A stretch of 64,000 bases of DNA from Xestospongia muta. Its lineage: Eukaryota; Porifera; Demospongiae; Haplosclerida; Petrosiidae. A model generated the notes under the pieces. It worked only from the letters and a program-made list of their open reading frames with translations, had not been told where the DNA came from and did not search any database. The stretch's first letter is position 1, and each line of letters starts with the position of its first letter. A program made the position numbers and the translations under genes. The DNA lies in contig OY848917.1 in NCBI GenBank assembly GCA_963693285.1, forward strand, positions 13,454,192 to 13,518,191. The letters are read 5' to 3'. Below, piece after piece: positions 27,801 through 40,175 of this stretch.

Positions 27801-30551
27801 CAGGTTCAGACAATGAATTAGGGACTCACTGTGAATTTTCAACTGTCTGACTACAACAATGGATGCATGTGATTTACTGTGAACCTTTCAGTTATGTATC
27901 TCACAGTAATCTATGCATGGTCACTGAAGTTTCTCCTACTTGCTTCTCTATATTCTAGTATGCTATAATGGCTACACAGATAACATTTGTATTTTCAAAG
28001 CAATTTTAGGAGGAATTTTATAATTATCATCTTGCATAGGTACATGCCATGTATATATGTTCTGTTCTAGCAATCTATAAGCTAAATGAGTTGTTTATTA
28101 TGGTCTGGTCCAGTCTGGACAGTAATTTCAGTCTTTATTTCTTGCTATTCCCATGTCAGCAGTTAAAGCAAGCATTTTAATTGTCATATACAATGATAAA
28201 ATTCAATTTTGACTAATCAAGCAAGTCTACTACAATAGATGTAGCCAATTTAGATATCTACCTTTTCTTTTTAGTCTACTTATCAGCTCTGGAATTTCAG
28301 TTGTGTGGTGTTTACTGATATTATCTGCTTTATAACATGCGATTTTATAGTATCAATTCATAAATATTGTTAACCACTTAAAATCGTCACTTGCTATAAA
28401 TAAAATTATTGAGATTAATATTCATACACAAGTGTGAAGTTCATAGTACAACAATGAATATCAATATATCAAGACCACCATGGTTGATGACAATTTGAGA
28501 GTTATACTGCACTAAAAAGTCTACATAATACATGTTCAGTTTGCAACTATTGTTCTCACATTTTAATAGTATCATGAACTGTCATCACCTTAGTATGTAA
28601 TTAAGCAATGATTGTACTACACTAGTTATATAACTTTAAAATAATACACATCCATGTCTATAATTATGTTATCAAATTATCCAACATTTTTGTATTAATT
28701 TGTGGTAAATTCATAGGCTAAGCACTATATGTTGTATTGCTTACAAAAACAATGCATGAATACCATAGCATTTTTTGAATAAACACCATTGGATGATTGC
28801 TCTAACTTACTACATATAGTAATATCAAGCCTGAATATATCACCATTTAATATCTTTCATAAAATATGTATATTAATTTTAAAATAAAATACCTGATCAA
28901 GTGACTTTGACTGATTGATCTGAGGAGGCAGCATTGTAGTTGAGTCTGTTTGTGAATTAAATGAATTAAGCACAATATAAATGTTTATATTATACCTTTG
29001 TTTTGATCATCTGTGATTCCTTCCTTCATTTCTGGTAGTTCAATACTCGCTACTAAATCATGAATTTTTTTCTGAACAGCTGGTGACTTTAGAGATTCTA
29101 AAGCATCATAAAGAGCTGAAGGAAGGATTGCATAAGTTGCAATAATGCAGTTTTCTTCTAATTCATGGAGTAAACATGATTCATACCAGGAATAACCAGA
29201 AAATAAGGTGCTCCAACTATGAAAATATTTTTGCAACCAAAAATCATCAAGACGAAACACAACATTTGGCAAACCAATAGGAGCTGCTGGCTTAAGATCA
29301 GGATTTTGACGAAACATAGACATGATATCTTTGAATGTAGCTTTACTAATAAGCTTAACATACAATTCTTCATACTCCTTAAACTTTCTGCTAATTTTTT
29401 CATCTTCAGCTAGTTGCGCGATACGTTTTAATAGAACATAATTAAGATAGCCATAGAAATCATGCTCATACAGAAAAAGGAAAAAGCTATCCATATCTTC
29501 CATTTTACGAAGCTTATGCCGATATACATCCATTCCTGCTTCCCCTTTGATACGTATATCCAGCTTCAGTTTTTGATCAACAAACAATTTCACTTCATCC
29601 AAACTAATACCATTAGTGAGAAGTGAATCTTTCACTTTGTATGTTAACCTGTGAAAGCTACTTTGCAATGAATCTGCTATTTGCTTCAACTCTCTAATGT
29701 CATCAATCCTTTTCAATAATTTAGTAAGTAAATCTACATAAACACAAATAATGTCAATATTAATTAATATCAGAAGCAACACATCTGCACACTTTACCTG
29801 TATCAGCTTTAGGTATTAACTGATTATCATCAGATGTAGTTTCATAAATCTCTATATATAAAACAAACAAGACTATTATTGTCCTAAGACTTTTGAAGAT
29901 GTCATAGTAGAATTAAAAACTAAACGACACTCTTAAAACACATGTTACAATCAGCTATACACATGATTAGCTGCTATAAAATTGGCAAGTAAGCTCTAAA
30001 AGGGGTAGTTAAGTGGCCCAAAAGTGGACAAGACTACCTACTAAAAAGTGATTGCGTATAATATGATAATTTATGCCATATGCAGCTTAGTAGTGAAGTT
30101 ACCTGTTTTAGCTCCACTTAGACCATTAGGATTTATCTCTTGACTTCCTAAAGGATAAATATAAACATCAAAAATTACTATCATGTATACAGCACATACC
30201 AAACAACTTTTGAAGTTCTTCACATAAATCTCTACCAACTATCCTTGCTGGTCCATTAAGATCTTCAAGAATCTCAATGAATGAACGGCATTGAGTCTGT
30301 ACCTCCAAAGTGCTTTTACATAACTTCAATCTAGTTTTGAACTCGTGTACTATACTACTGTAGTTTTTTTCTTCCCAGACAGATTCAGATATAAGGTGAG
30401 CTTGAAATGCTTTGTCAGCAAAAGTATCAATAGATTTCTTTAATGATGAACTGAGTATGTCGTAGTGAGCATCAAAAACATCGATGACGGCTAATCTGTA
30501 GCTTCTTAGCTGTGTTTTGGCTGTCTTAGAGAGGTTGTTTGCACTAGCCAT
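18812..30551 (-). CDS. Gene B: CARD-like domain, helical domain, cassette exons, P-loop NTPase, Death domain
   Basis: Modelled exons: 30200-30551, 30103-30147, 29798-29851, 28996-29733, 28893-28945, then phase-0 cassettes 27444-27518, 26683-26754, 24918-24989, 24056-24100 and 21808-21897, then 21573-21732, 19344-21322, 19239-19266 and 18812-19080, about 1340 residues. Residues 1-117 form a helical domain resembling CARD/death folds (FADKAFQAHLISE, FIEILEDLNGPARIVG). Exon 4 encodes 245 residues ending in a beta-rich part (YGYLNYVLLKRIAQLAEDEK, then AIGLPNVVFRLDDFW-like and TYAILPSALYDAL) that I know only as an unnamed partner of Death domains in invertebrate proteins. The giant exon has Walker A NGLPHCGKST, FDVGFSKG, FVVSIDDID and the COR-like block. 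The Death exon ends the gene. The first five exons could instead be a separate gene, but all phases agree with one transcript. Confidence 0.8.
24381..25110. repeat. Intragenic duplicate unit 1 (with cassette exon) in gene B
   Basis: About 730 bp closely matches 26152-26876. Both contain GAGGTGATTGACAATGCTTA, GATCTTGAACCATATAAAAT and GTGCATGAATCCATGCTTA. Each copy carries one 72-base exon with near-identical coding (KISDKDSGILYGSRSEQ), so this duplication added an exon. A third copy lies at about 46098-46853 in gene D. Confidence 0.9.
25915..26060. mobile_element. Truncated one-ended copy of the long-inverted-end element
   Basis: The sequence AACCTCATACCCAGATGTTC, then GAACACCTGGTAACTAATG and AATTTCCACAGATTTCTTGG, matches the left end of the element at 51399-52169. 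No right end follows; the similarity stops within about 150 bases. The preceding flank (TATATCTGGATC) also matches that of the gene D copy, so the intron is shared and this copy is probably a deletion remnant. Confidence 0.75.
26152..26876. repeat. Intragenic duplicate unit 2 (with cassette exon) in gene B
   Basis: Partner of 24381-25110. The homology to gene D continues to its left on the minus strand: 26876-27300 matches 46850-47330. Confidence 0.9.
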
Positions 30552-30626
30552 GTTTGGTCGGGCACACCCCCCGCAATGCGTTGTCTCGTCCCCTCAGTGT
30601 CCCGCCCCCTCGTACTATCAACCTCT

Positions 30627-31244
30627 AGCCTCGTACCCAGGCGTTCTAGTAAAGAGTAGAACGCCTGTGACTACTGCTTGCGCATGCGCGTAATTATTGA
30701 AACACGTTGACATCATAATTACTAAATTTTAATTAAATGACGAACCATAGGCTGGGTTTATAATGATGACGTTCATTCATTACACGAGTTTAAGCATGGC
30801 TACCGGGTAGTCGAGTTTGTCGGTTATGCAGTGATTTAGTGGAAGCCAAAAGAGCAACAAACATGTTCAGTGCTGTTAGGATGCAAAAGAACTGGGTTTC
30901 TCTAATTACTTCTTAGCTTGATGTTATCGTTTCGAGAGATCATGGTCTCTCTTTATATATTTGTATTAAGTGCAAACTTCGAATTGTGTCTCTAGAGAAA
31001 TCTCTTGCAGACTTAGAGGCATTCAAACAGCTGGTTCCTAGCTTCTTTAGAGCTTACAGTAGACCAGCAGAAAAGTTTCTATCAGTACTACAAGTAGCCA
31101 TCACAATTAATCTAACATTGAGGTAAAAGGAATTTTGACGTCATAGTTGACGGAGGATTCCTAGAGTATATTATTTTCCAAGAAATCTGTGGAAATTAAA
31201 CGCATGCGCAGTAGTTACCAGGCGTTTAGCCTGGGTACGAGGCT
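30627..31244. mobile_element. Inverted-end transposon at the gene B 5' flank
   Basis: It starts AGCCTCGTACCCAGGCGTTC and ends, reverse-complemented, AGCCTCGTACCCAGGC followed by AACGCCTGGTAACTACTGCG. It is 618 bp. The same promoter flank of gene D (58969-58995) lacks it, which gives an empty site. The repeated ACCT on both sides (30621-30624 and 31245-31248) may be the target duplication. It starts only about 75 bases upstream of the gene B start codon. Confidence 0.85.
30818..31033 (+). pseudogene. ZAD-like zinc-finger relic inside the gene B-flank transposon
   Basis: The plus frame reads CRLCSDLVEAKRATNMFSAV, then RMQKNWVSLITS, a stop, LDVIVSRDHGLSLYICIKCK and LRIVSLEKSLADLEAFKQL. Two C-x2-C pairs separated by about 50 residues, with a helix after the second pair, are the hallmark of ZAD-like zinc-finger domains. 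I recall such domains at the start of invertebrate transposon-linked proteins. One in-frame TAG disrupts it and no downstream domain remains, so it is a relic of the element's own gene. Confidence 0.65.
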
Positions 31245-31249
31245 ACCTT

Positions 31250-32070
31250 TCCCTCCAACTCTCGCTTGGGTCGATTGCATCCACAATATCCTTTATTTTC
31301 TAGACGACTTCTTTTTTGTTCCCCATCAGAGTTAGAGTAAGCCATTGGTATTCGGCCACCATTAATTATCGGTTGCTGGACATAAGAAATAGAACGGGCA
31401 GTCACACTTTTAAATAAATTAACTGTTACTTGTAGGTTACCTCACTGTGAATTGCAAGGATCCTGCTCTCGCGCGTGTGACACACTACCCAACTTTGGCT
31501 GGCTGGTGTGTCATCTCCAGGTTGAATAAAGATTAGTCAAGTTCAACAATTGACACTTGTAGCGGTGTCAAGTGCATCCAAGGTATGAGATTAATGAGAC
31601 CAATTCACTTTTCTCTTAGTATGTGTGGTAGGATCTGAAGACAAGAATTCATGTGCTCCAATATCAATAGGTAGGGGAGATCCTGAAAATTACCATGGAA
31701 CAACATTGTCTCCTATTCTAAATAAAATCTTTGAGAAATAAAATCTTCATAATCAAGCCAATCCCACATTCCTGGTGTCTGAGCAAAATTTAAACCTCTG
31801 AATCTTGTCTCTGTGCAGCTGGTATGTAGAATGCATATTAATGATGCAATACAATATACATTAAGTCAAGAAAACTATTGATCACTTTGTTCATTTTCTT
31901 TTATCATTATTGCATACATATATATTAGAATTTTCTTGTAAAAGAAAAGATATAATGTTTGCCAGTTAATTGAAGAAATATCATTGTTCTTGCTTCTTGG
32001 TATTGTATATTTACAAATGAGTATGAAAGTTGGATTAAGCTCTCTTCTGTATATATTCTTGATTAACATT
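31250..32070. repeat. Duplicated 5' flank of gene B
   Basis: This region matches about 58985-60060 upstream of gene D, e.g. GTTAGAGTAAGCCATTGGTATTCGGCCA-like strings at 31331 and 59041, and TACAATATACATTAAGTCAA at 31851 and 59576. The shared flank shows that B and D arose by duplication of a long block. Gene D's copy has an extra 240-base insertion at 59704-59943. Confidence 0.85.
31560..31800 (+). pseudogene. Reverse-transcriptase scrap, copy 1
   Basis: The plus strand keeps GGGGAGATCCTGAAAATTAC and CATGGAACAACATTGTCTCC, followed by TTTGAGAAATAA. It matches the better preserved copy at 59280-59520, whose translation (GDPANYHGTTLSPILNKIFE) resembles the LINE reverse-transcriptase motif NYRGITL...K.FE. 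Both copies have stops. It came with the duplicated flank and is unlikely to be active. Confidence 0.5.
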
Positions 32071-32079
32071 TATAATTAT

Positions 32080-33061
32080 CATATCAAAAACTGTTGCCAC
32101 AAAACTAACTCCAGTTAATGCAACAGGTGAGAGATGCATTTATATACTCTACACTCAACTATGAACTGAAAGGTAGAAGGCACAAATATAAGCAACAAAC
32201 TTGTTATCAAAGGGAGTCAGTTATGTCCATGGCAATGATAATAAAACTGATTCAAATTTGCAATATTTGATTCAATGTACTAGGGAGAAAATGTAGATGT
32301 GGGGATTATTATTGTGAGGCTAATATTGGTGAATGCCAGTATTGTCTTTACATGCCAAAATGGACAATGACCCAATGTTATCAGAATTAAGTTTAATATC
32401 TATGATAGCTCACTTGATGCTGTAACTAATCACTTTGTATATTGAGTTTCTGAGTATCTTCCACCAAATACCAAAGTGCAGATAATTATGAAATATACAT
32501 TTAAAAAGGAGTTTACAATAATTAATGGTGTGACAAGTCTGTCTGATCTCAGAGAAAATACCTGAGCACCAAATCTTTTCAATAATTATTATAATATATA
32601 TATAATATACATAATTGCTTTAGACCAGACCTCCCCTAACTTCAGTCACTAATAAGCTATATATCTATATACATGAATCAATCTACTTACCTTAGAAGTT
32701 TATATCTTCACAAATTTCTTACTTTTTTCAGAGCTGACGTTAACCACAATAACTTTACCTGTAGCCTTGTCTAGTTATAATAATATAATAGTAGCCACAA
32801 TCTGTTTCTCTATTGAGGACATTACATAAAACTTATCTTGCAGCATATGTGATATAATTCACTCTGCATCTTAAAATAAGATACAGTCTGTAATCTTCCA
32901 CACTCATTCGCTGTTGAGTATGTATTGAATGAAAAGGTCATTGCTCTATCAATTTTATGACAATTTTCTATGATTAAAAAATTCTAACTGAATAACAAAA
33001 TTATATCGTGCATGGCCATGCACGGTATTGTTAAAATTATATAACTTGTATGCATTGAGTG
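32080..33061. repeat. Recurrent 3' flank of the array, copy at gene C
   Basis: The sequence past the gene C stop matches 40700-41643 (past gene D) and 61080-62620 (past pseudogene E). Shared strings include GATGCTGTAACTAATCACTT, CCACACTCATTCGCTGTTGA and ACCAGACCTCCCCTAACTTC. I see no gene in it. Confidence 0.85.
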
Positions 33062-36000
33062 TCAGGATAACAATTGTGTTGTTATTCTTAAGCGAATTAA
33101 AATACTAGACAGTTTTCGCTTGGTAGCTTGGTCAGATCCAACTTTCTTTTGCCAGGCTAATAAAATGATAAATATACGTTGCCAACGAGAGTAGCGGGAT
33201 AATGCTAAATGAATTTCTTCTTCTTTGTCTACTCCAAGAGCTGCTGCCAGTTGCTTCACTTCATCATGGCTTTGAATTTCTTTATCTAATTCCATAGCTA
33301 AATCAAAGAGCTTGTCTGGAGTAATAATATCTATACAAATACAAAAAATAGAAAAGATTGAATCAATGCCAAGCAAGAGCCATCAAGTTATGCCTTAAAT
33401 TATTCTAGTGTTGAACCAATTAATTGTGTTGTTCTCATTATAATTTATTAGTGAATATCAGTATCAAACTATATACAGTGTCTTACCACTTTGTCTAAGA
33501 GTCTTTTCATACATCTAAAAAGGACAAAAAATTTATATTATGTAAATAAAGTGGATACTTAGTCATAAACCAAAACTGAAATTATAACTTACTTCTAAAA
33601 TGTTCGCATTCCAACTCTTCCGGAGAGGACTTTTTGTAGCCTCACATGAATGACAAAGCTGCTTTGAAGGAAGCATCTCATAATTTGTTTTAACATGATG
33701 ACCTTCTTGGAGTTTTATAGGTTGAAGGCAAGCAAGAGCAAAACGATATGATAAATCTTTAATCATTCTGCAGATTTTATCTAAAGCTCTTTTACAACAC
33801 TGTAAAATCTTTTCACAGACTGAATCTAGCTCAGATTTATCATGATACTCAATTATCAACTCTAAATATGTGCTGTGGAAAATAATTTGAAGCTCATATT
33901 CTCGTGCTTTAGATGTGATTACAAACTTTACTACATTAACTTCACTAGTAGAAACAAACAATACATTCGATAAAGTAAGTAATCGTTGAGTAAACAGTCC
34001 TTGAACGTCCGGGGGTGTAAATTTATAGTCATAAAAAATGAATAATGACTCAAATGATGTTTGTTGAGCTCTAAGATTACGTCTTCTAGCAGAGGGAACG
34101 AATAACAAAGAAGGAGGTCGTGAGTCACTTAGTGAAGCAGGAAAATGAGCTACCAAGGTCTTAAGGGAATAAGCTCGAGGGCGCCTTTCCTTCTTAATTT
34201 GTTGCAATTTGTTACTGTTCACTTCAGCAGCTAAACCTAAAGAGCAGAGTGTAGGTACTATCACTTCACTTGCCTCCTTTGATAAAAGATCAATAACTTG
34301 TCCCTCGGTGAACAAGCCATCAAAAACTGCCTCTTCACTTCCTTTTGGAGGGTAAAAAAGACAGCACAAAAGGTTTACAAACTTGACTGGCTGAAGAATA
34401 ATTGTATTTTTTAGGGGAGCAATGTCGGGAATATAGAAAATGCTTACAAATTCTGTGAAGGTTTTAAGAAATTCAAGATATTCACTACCTTTAATATCTA
34501 GTTCTAAAGCATATGCTTCAAGCTCATCTTTGCTTATGAACATCCTATCAGTAAAATAAAATAAACTACGTAAGAATATCCAAGACAACTTTATATTTTC
34601 ACGCAATGTTCTTTTCTTGATCATATTTTCAAATAAAACCTTCAGTGCATGTGAGTCACTATCACCTGTAGGATTTAATACTAGTATATTGTCTAAAATG
34701 GGTTTTGGCAGTCCAAGACGCTGAGCTTCAGATGATAGTGCACGATAAAGAGTTTCTTTAGCAGTCTCCTTTTCTTCTGGAAGCAAGGACTTATTACAAG
34801 AAATAATAAATGCAACAGCTGGAGACTGCAATGGAGTTTTAGGAACAGCTAAATGTGTTGCTGCTGCAAATTGAAGCATATATGAGATTTTTGAACCTCT
34901 TTCCATTAGTGGCTTTTCAGTGTCATATCCAGGAAAGCTAAGGTTAGGCATTTCTTTTAAGTTATGTATGTCATCAATGCTGACTACAAAAAAGCCAAGT
35001 TGGCGATGTGCATAACGTGAAACAAGTGATAAAAAGTTGTACACACCTTTGCTAAATCCTACATCAAAAATATTGCCAAAAACCACACCTGATGATACAA
35101 CTCGTTTCAGTTCTGGACTAATGTCTGTTCGTCTTAATGTGCGATCCATATCACAATAAACACGATTAAGATGCCTATTCAAAGTCTCATCTTCAAACAT
35201 TTTTGGGACATCTCCTGATATTGCACTTTGATCAAGCTCTATTTGTTGTCCCTGCAGGAGACTATCGTGTAAAATAGCTGAACTACAAGTAAACGTGTGC
35301 ATTGAACGTTGCGTAAAAGGCATCCACCACAATGACTCATCAGCATTCCCTCCAAGAACAGATACACCATAATGAGATAGATGACCTTTTTCATATGTGT
35401 TCATTAACATAGGGCTTGCTATGTTTTCAGTAGAAACAGACAAAGAGTGCTTTAGGAAGTTATGCACTAATGTAGACTTTCCACAATGTGGTAGTCCACT
35501 CACTGCAGCAAGAAACAGACTACATGAGACAGTCTTTTTGACAATGATGTCTTTGAAGTCACTAACTGACAGCGTGAGAGTACCTGTAAATTAGACCATA
35601 TCAGTTAAATAATGTATGTCTTTGACACTATTGCACACCAAGCATGTACAGTGCTTACTTGGTTTTTCTTTAATTTCCAACAGTTTATTCATAATACTAT
35701 CAAGTACAGGATCTTCTGGAAATGTAAAGGCAGCCATATCCAGAAGTGAAGGGAATGATGTGATGGGAGACAATGGACGAGACTTTGGTAATGAATAGGA
35801 TACTTCATTTTGCTCAATCTCTTCTCTATGATGATCCCCTGCTTGTTTTGTTAGCTAATGACAATAAAGTATGATTCACAAAGAATTATTAAATGGCACT
35901 GTCCTATATAATACTCACCTTCTCATTCTGCTTTTCAATTTATACGTTGAGCTTATCCACCATCTCCTGCATTTTCTTGATTTTCCTTTTAAGTGGAAAG

Positions 36001-39000
36001 CTGTCCACCTGTAAACATAGAATAGAGCTCATAATACAGAGAACAAAATTAAGCTCATAATTAAAACAATTATCTTATTATAATTGTCTGAAGATGCCAA
36101 TTTCACAGTGAAATAATGAAGATTTAGAAAATAGAGAGCTAGCAGAGAGAATACAGAATGCTGGAAGGTGGACAACAAAGTAAACTTGCTAGTCTACAAG
36201 AAGCAATAAAGCTTGATTACCCATAACTACTGACAGTCTTCACTGTTAAAGGTGAACATTGGTTATTATATGGTTTAGCACCAGTTAAAGTATGCAGTTT
36301 AATTTTATTTGTCACTTTTATAAAACAATGCAAGTTGAAATACGTACATGTAGATAGGTAATTACCACATGACCTAGGAATAATTGGCATACTTATAATT
36401 GGAATAAGTTTACATCCGCTAACTGTCTTAATTTTATTGCTATTCAGATTTAATGCACAATAATAGCTGAAAACTAAACAAGAGATGTCACGTTTTCTGT
36501 ATTCCATTAACTCAAATTATATTCCCATTCACATTACCACTAACGTGCTATAGTCTGTATTGTATCTGCTTTAAAACTACATATAGAAGTGAATAAAACA
36601 AATCTGAACCTCATTTGAACAAAGTTGATACACATTACAACTGAATCAACTACATTTTATTTACAGGACTGCCTAGTACCCTGTGCTAGGCAGTAAACAA
36701 TATGACATTCAAATATAGGTTTGAATTCTGTCTGTACTTCAGAACATGCATGTATAAGTAAAAGTTTAAATAGTGTGGGGTGAAAATTGTTTAGCTATTT
36801 AATTATTCACAAATGCTCGGAAACAAACTTGCAAGTTGTAATTGTTGTAAAAACTATATCAAATACACATGTATGTAATTCCTTTACTAAACATGCACTT
36901 GTCTCCCTTTTCTGCTATATATACTTATATAGATACTTGTATGCTCAAAACTTCAAATTCACTTCATCTGAAGCAGGAACAGGATGTACCTGTGTTGCTT
37001 TGTCTTGGTCTGGTAATTCCACAGGAAGGACGAGAAATAAGTCATTTTTCTGTTCATAAGAAAGTACAAATCATTTCAACTGCAACAAAGTCATTATTAT
37101 ATGTAAAATAGTTAATTAAGCCTATTGTTAATTGTGGTACTAATTCAGCAATTTTAGCGACTACCATAATAATTGCAAAATTTGTACATGCTAAAATATT
37201 AAATTTTCTTAGGTTAATTTGGAATTGCTTGGAAATTCACTGAAACATTAAGTAATGCTTAATAAATCTGAACACTTTAAATTTGCTATTTTTAGTATTA
37301 TTATTATATGCAATTAATAGTAGGCTCAATGAAGGTAAAATTTTAATATGCATAATTTACATGTATGTATATTTAAAGCATGCCGTTTTAGATCTCATGA
37401 TAGTAAATTACTAATTTATGAAGACAAGAAGTCTTGGAACACAATTTGATGCTTAAACATTTAAGATTTCTAAAATATTAATGTCTTGCAACAATTAAAT
37501 GAAAAAATTAACATTCTTACTTTCAGCTTTAACAATTATTATACACATAGTTACAGAATATTGAGTGCCATGACTCTACTAGATGTATTGAAACATATGT
37601 GTACCTTTGGTGTTGATTCTTCAACTGGGGAACCAGAAGGACTGAGCTCAGCAGGTGGTTCCTGTTTTAGCTCAGGTCCCTAAATTGAAATAATAATAAC
37701 ACATGTATAACAATAGAGAGAATGTAGTTGTCTAAATATAAAGAAAACTCAGCTATGAATAAGGTTCTCAAGCCAGATCTTTAAGAGAGCCAGTTCTCTC
37801 TAAGTGAACACTTATAAACCACCTTTGCTACTTGACAAGCTTGCTGTCATATTTATAAACCTGAAATCAAGTGATTCAGTTCACTACAAGCATGGTATGG
37901 TATGCCATTTATGTTAAAACGTTCTGATGATTGTGAGAGTCGTATCATCAGTATTATACTATACTTTTATACTGTTACTAGACCCCACCCAAAACAACAA
38001 CCCACAGTCACTAATAAGCCACTCCCATTATTGCAATATTAAGTTTGACACAAGCAGTGAGCCTTAACATGGTAGAAGTGAAGTTATGACAAGGAATGGG
38101 TGTGGCACACATTCTAACAACTATAGCAGCACTGAAATGGCAAACATTCTAGATAATACTTCTTGTCTTTTAAACCTTACTACCAAGTAAAGACTCTACA
38201 ACCCCCAAAATGTTCTTTTATCAATAAAATTGAAAACTACCTTATAAAAAGAAATACCAGCAAGCATTAAATTAATTACTTGTTTAGGTATATGTGTATA
38301 TTAGTGAGTTTTTGTTGCCTGATATGCAAGGTGTGTGAAACAGTTCTATGATTGTTTGGACCACATGGTATAGATATTTGGTTGGTCATTTACTTAGTTT
38401 AATTTTTGTTTCATTTTATTAATTATAATTGAGTGCTACAAATAGAAACAACAAAACAGCATCCTTGAACTGACAATTATATTAAAATAATCACAAGCAG
38501 TACAATAATAGGTATGATCAAACAGTCTTGAAAGACCTGAAGCTAGGTTTCTTCTACTTTTAGCTATTTCATACAATGCAGATACTGCTATACTCTCTTA
38601 TCTTTGTAATTGCACACTCCAAAACAATATTATAAGACAATTTATTGTTAATTTGTCAATTTAGTGGGTATAACCATGAAATAATTAATGAAGAAGCTTT
38701 CTGGTAACTAAAATGGTTGTTTTTTTGGTTCTGTAAACTCTATAAGCTATTAACACAGCATGGTGGCTTAAAATATCTTCTATGTTATTATAATCATAAC
38801 ATCATAACATCATAATTGGATATCAAGATTTTATTTTTATTTGTTCAGTTGTTATTTCTTAATTGTGAATTACATAAAGAAGGAAGTTGAACACCTTTCA
38901 GTCTTGACCTTAAATTAAGGCACTTTTGTGTTTAGTAACAAAGACAAACTGTAACAGATGTATATCAAAACTGACAGTAATAATATTTTAGTTTTGAGTT

Positions 39001-40175
39001 TTAGTTAGTTGCACCTTTCAAAAAAAGTTTTAGTTAGTAAAAGTCAAAAGGGCAGACTACAATAGTAAACTAATAATTCAGCTACTACTGTGGTAATTAG
39101 GGTTCTTTGCTTTAGTTCTTTCATTATGAAGTAACTACTTCCCAAGACAAATACTTTTATTAAACTCTTGTAGTAACAAAACAAACTAATTTCAGTGATA
39201 CGAGAAGCAACTTTTTTTCACAGATTGAAAATATTGCTGTCAATTAACTTCAGTTTCAAAACATACTTTTCTATGGCTGTTTTGGCTAGCACCAAAATTT
39301 CTATTAGTGATTGATAAAATTATTTTGATTCACTAACTGATAAATATATATATTCCCACTGTAAAATATAACTTCTGAGTTCACATATTGGTAAAACTAC
39401 AAGAAGTTAATAGATTTCATTTGTTTGTACTAACACAACTCAAACATTGTGTGTTTACTTCCTTTAAATAAACGACTAGGAAGGTAGCAAGTGTCAGACA
39501 CACCCATATGCAAATGAATTAATATTTTTACCAATAATCTGTATAAACTAACTGTTGACAATGTAAGTTGACTGCCTGTTTTTGATGACACCTGTGAAGT
39601 GATGCTCCTGCTATCAAGTAGGTCATCAGCACTTTTTGCCTGTACAAAAAAGGACAATTAATTGGATCATTGTTAATATTATTTTAAATAATTACTATAT
39701 TTATATGGATAAAATTAAATTAATTTGTGTAAACAGCAACTAGAGTCTATAGATGTTAACTTTGACCTGGTAACACACTAACACAGGCTTATTTACACAC
39801 TTTGTTACAATGCAATGAGAAGTCACACAATCTTACATGGTATATATTTCAATCAATAGCATTGTTGAAACTTATGTCAGTACTTTACTTTGGGACAAAT
39901 ACAATTAATTTTGAAATCACAAGAGATACATTTACTACACGACTTGGGAATTCTCCAGTAGAGTATCTTAATTTAAATGCTTTCACATTCAAAGTTAACA
40001 TGAACAGCCAAATATGTAACTGTAATAGAATACATGATATAGACAATATGTAACTGTAATAGAATACATGATATAGACAATACTTTACATTATCTAGATC
40101 TGTTGGTTCTTTTACGAACTGACTGCCAAGAGTGCCAGTTGCCTGCCAAGGTGAAGTACAATAGTCGTCGGCCAT
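33062..40175 (-). CDS. Gene C: P-loop NTPase with COR-like region and Death domain, short N-terminus
   Basis: Modelled exons: 40089-40175, 39553-39639, 37605-37679, 36990-37049, 35946-36008 (or 35919-36008), 35659-35854, 33593-35583, 33487-33514 and 33062-33330; about 950 residues. The leader MADDYCTSPWQATGTLGSQF and the next exons (FVKEPTDLDN; GPELKQEPPAELSPSGSPVE) parallel gene A. The giant exon keeps Walker A SGLPHCGKST, FDVGFSKG, FFVVSIDDI, the LSWIFLRSLFYF block and the COR-like stretch. The Death exon is nearly identical to that of B and D. The 90-base version of exon 5 has an in-frame TAA. Use of an upstream GTATAA donor at 35946, or exon skipping, keeps the frame. The first third of the giant exon resembles A and the rest resembles B and D. 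Confidence 0.82.
35919..36008 (-). other. Gene C exon with in-frame stop and an alternative donor
   Basis: By comparison with gene B (21808-21897, also 90 bases, phase 0-0) this exon should read 30 codons. It reads VDSFPLKRKIKKMQEMVDKL, N, V and then TAA. Directly before the stop, AAC|GTATAA offers a new 5' splice site at 35946 that would end the exon after 21 codons in phase. Either that site is used, the exon is skipped, or gene C is truncated. Confidence 0.7.
40017..40083. repeat. Tandem duplication, unit about 33 bp
   Basis: The string TAACTGTAATAGAATACATG followed by ATATAGACAATA occurs twice back to back, just before the donor of gene C exon 1 on the minus strand. Confidence 0.85.
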
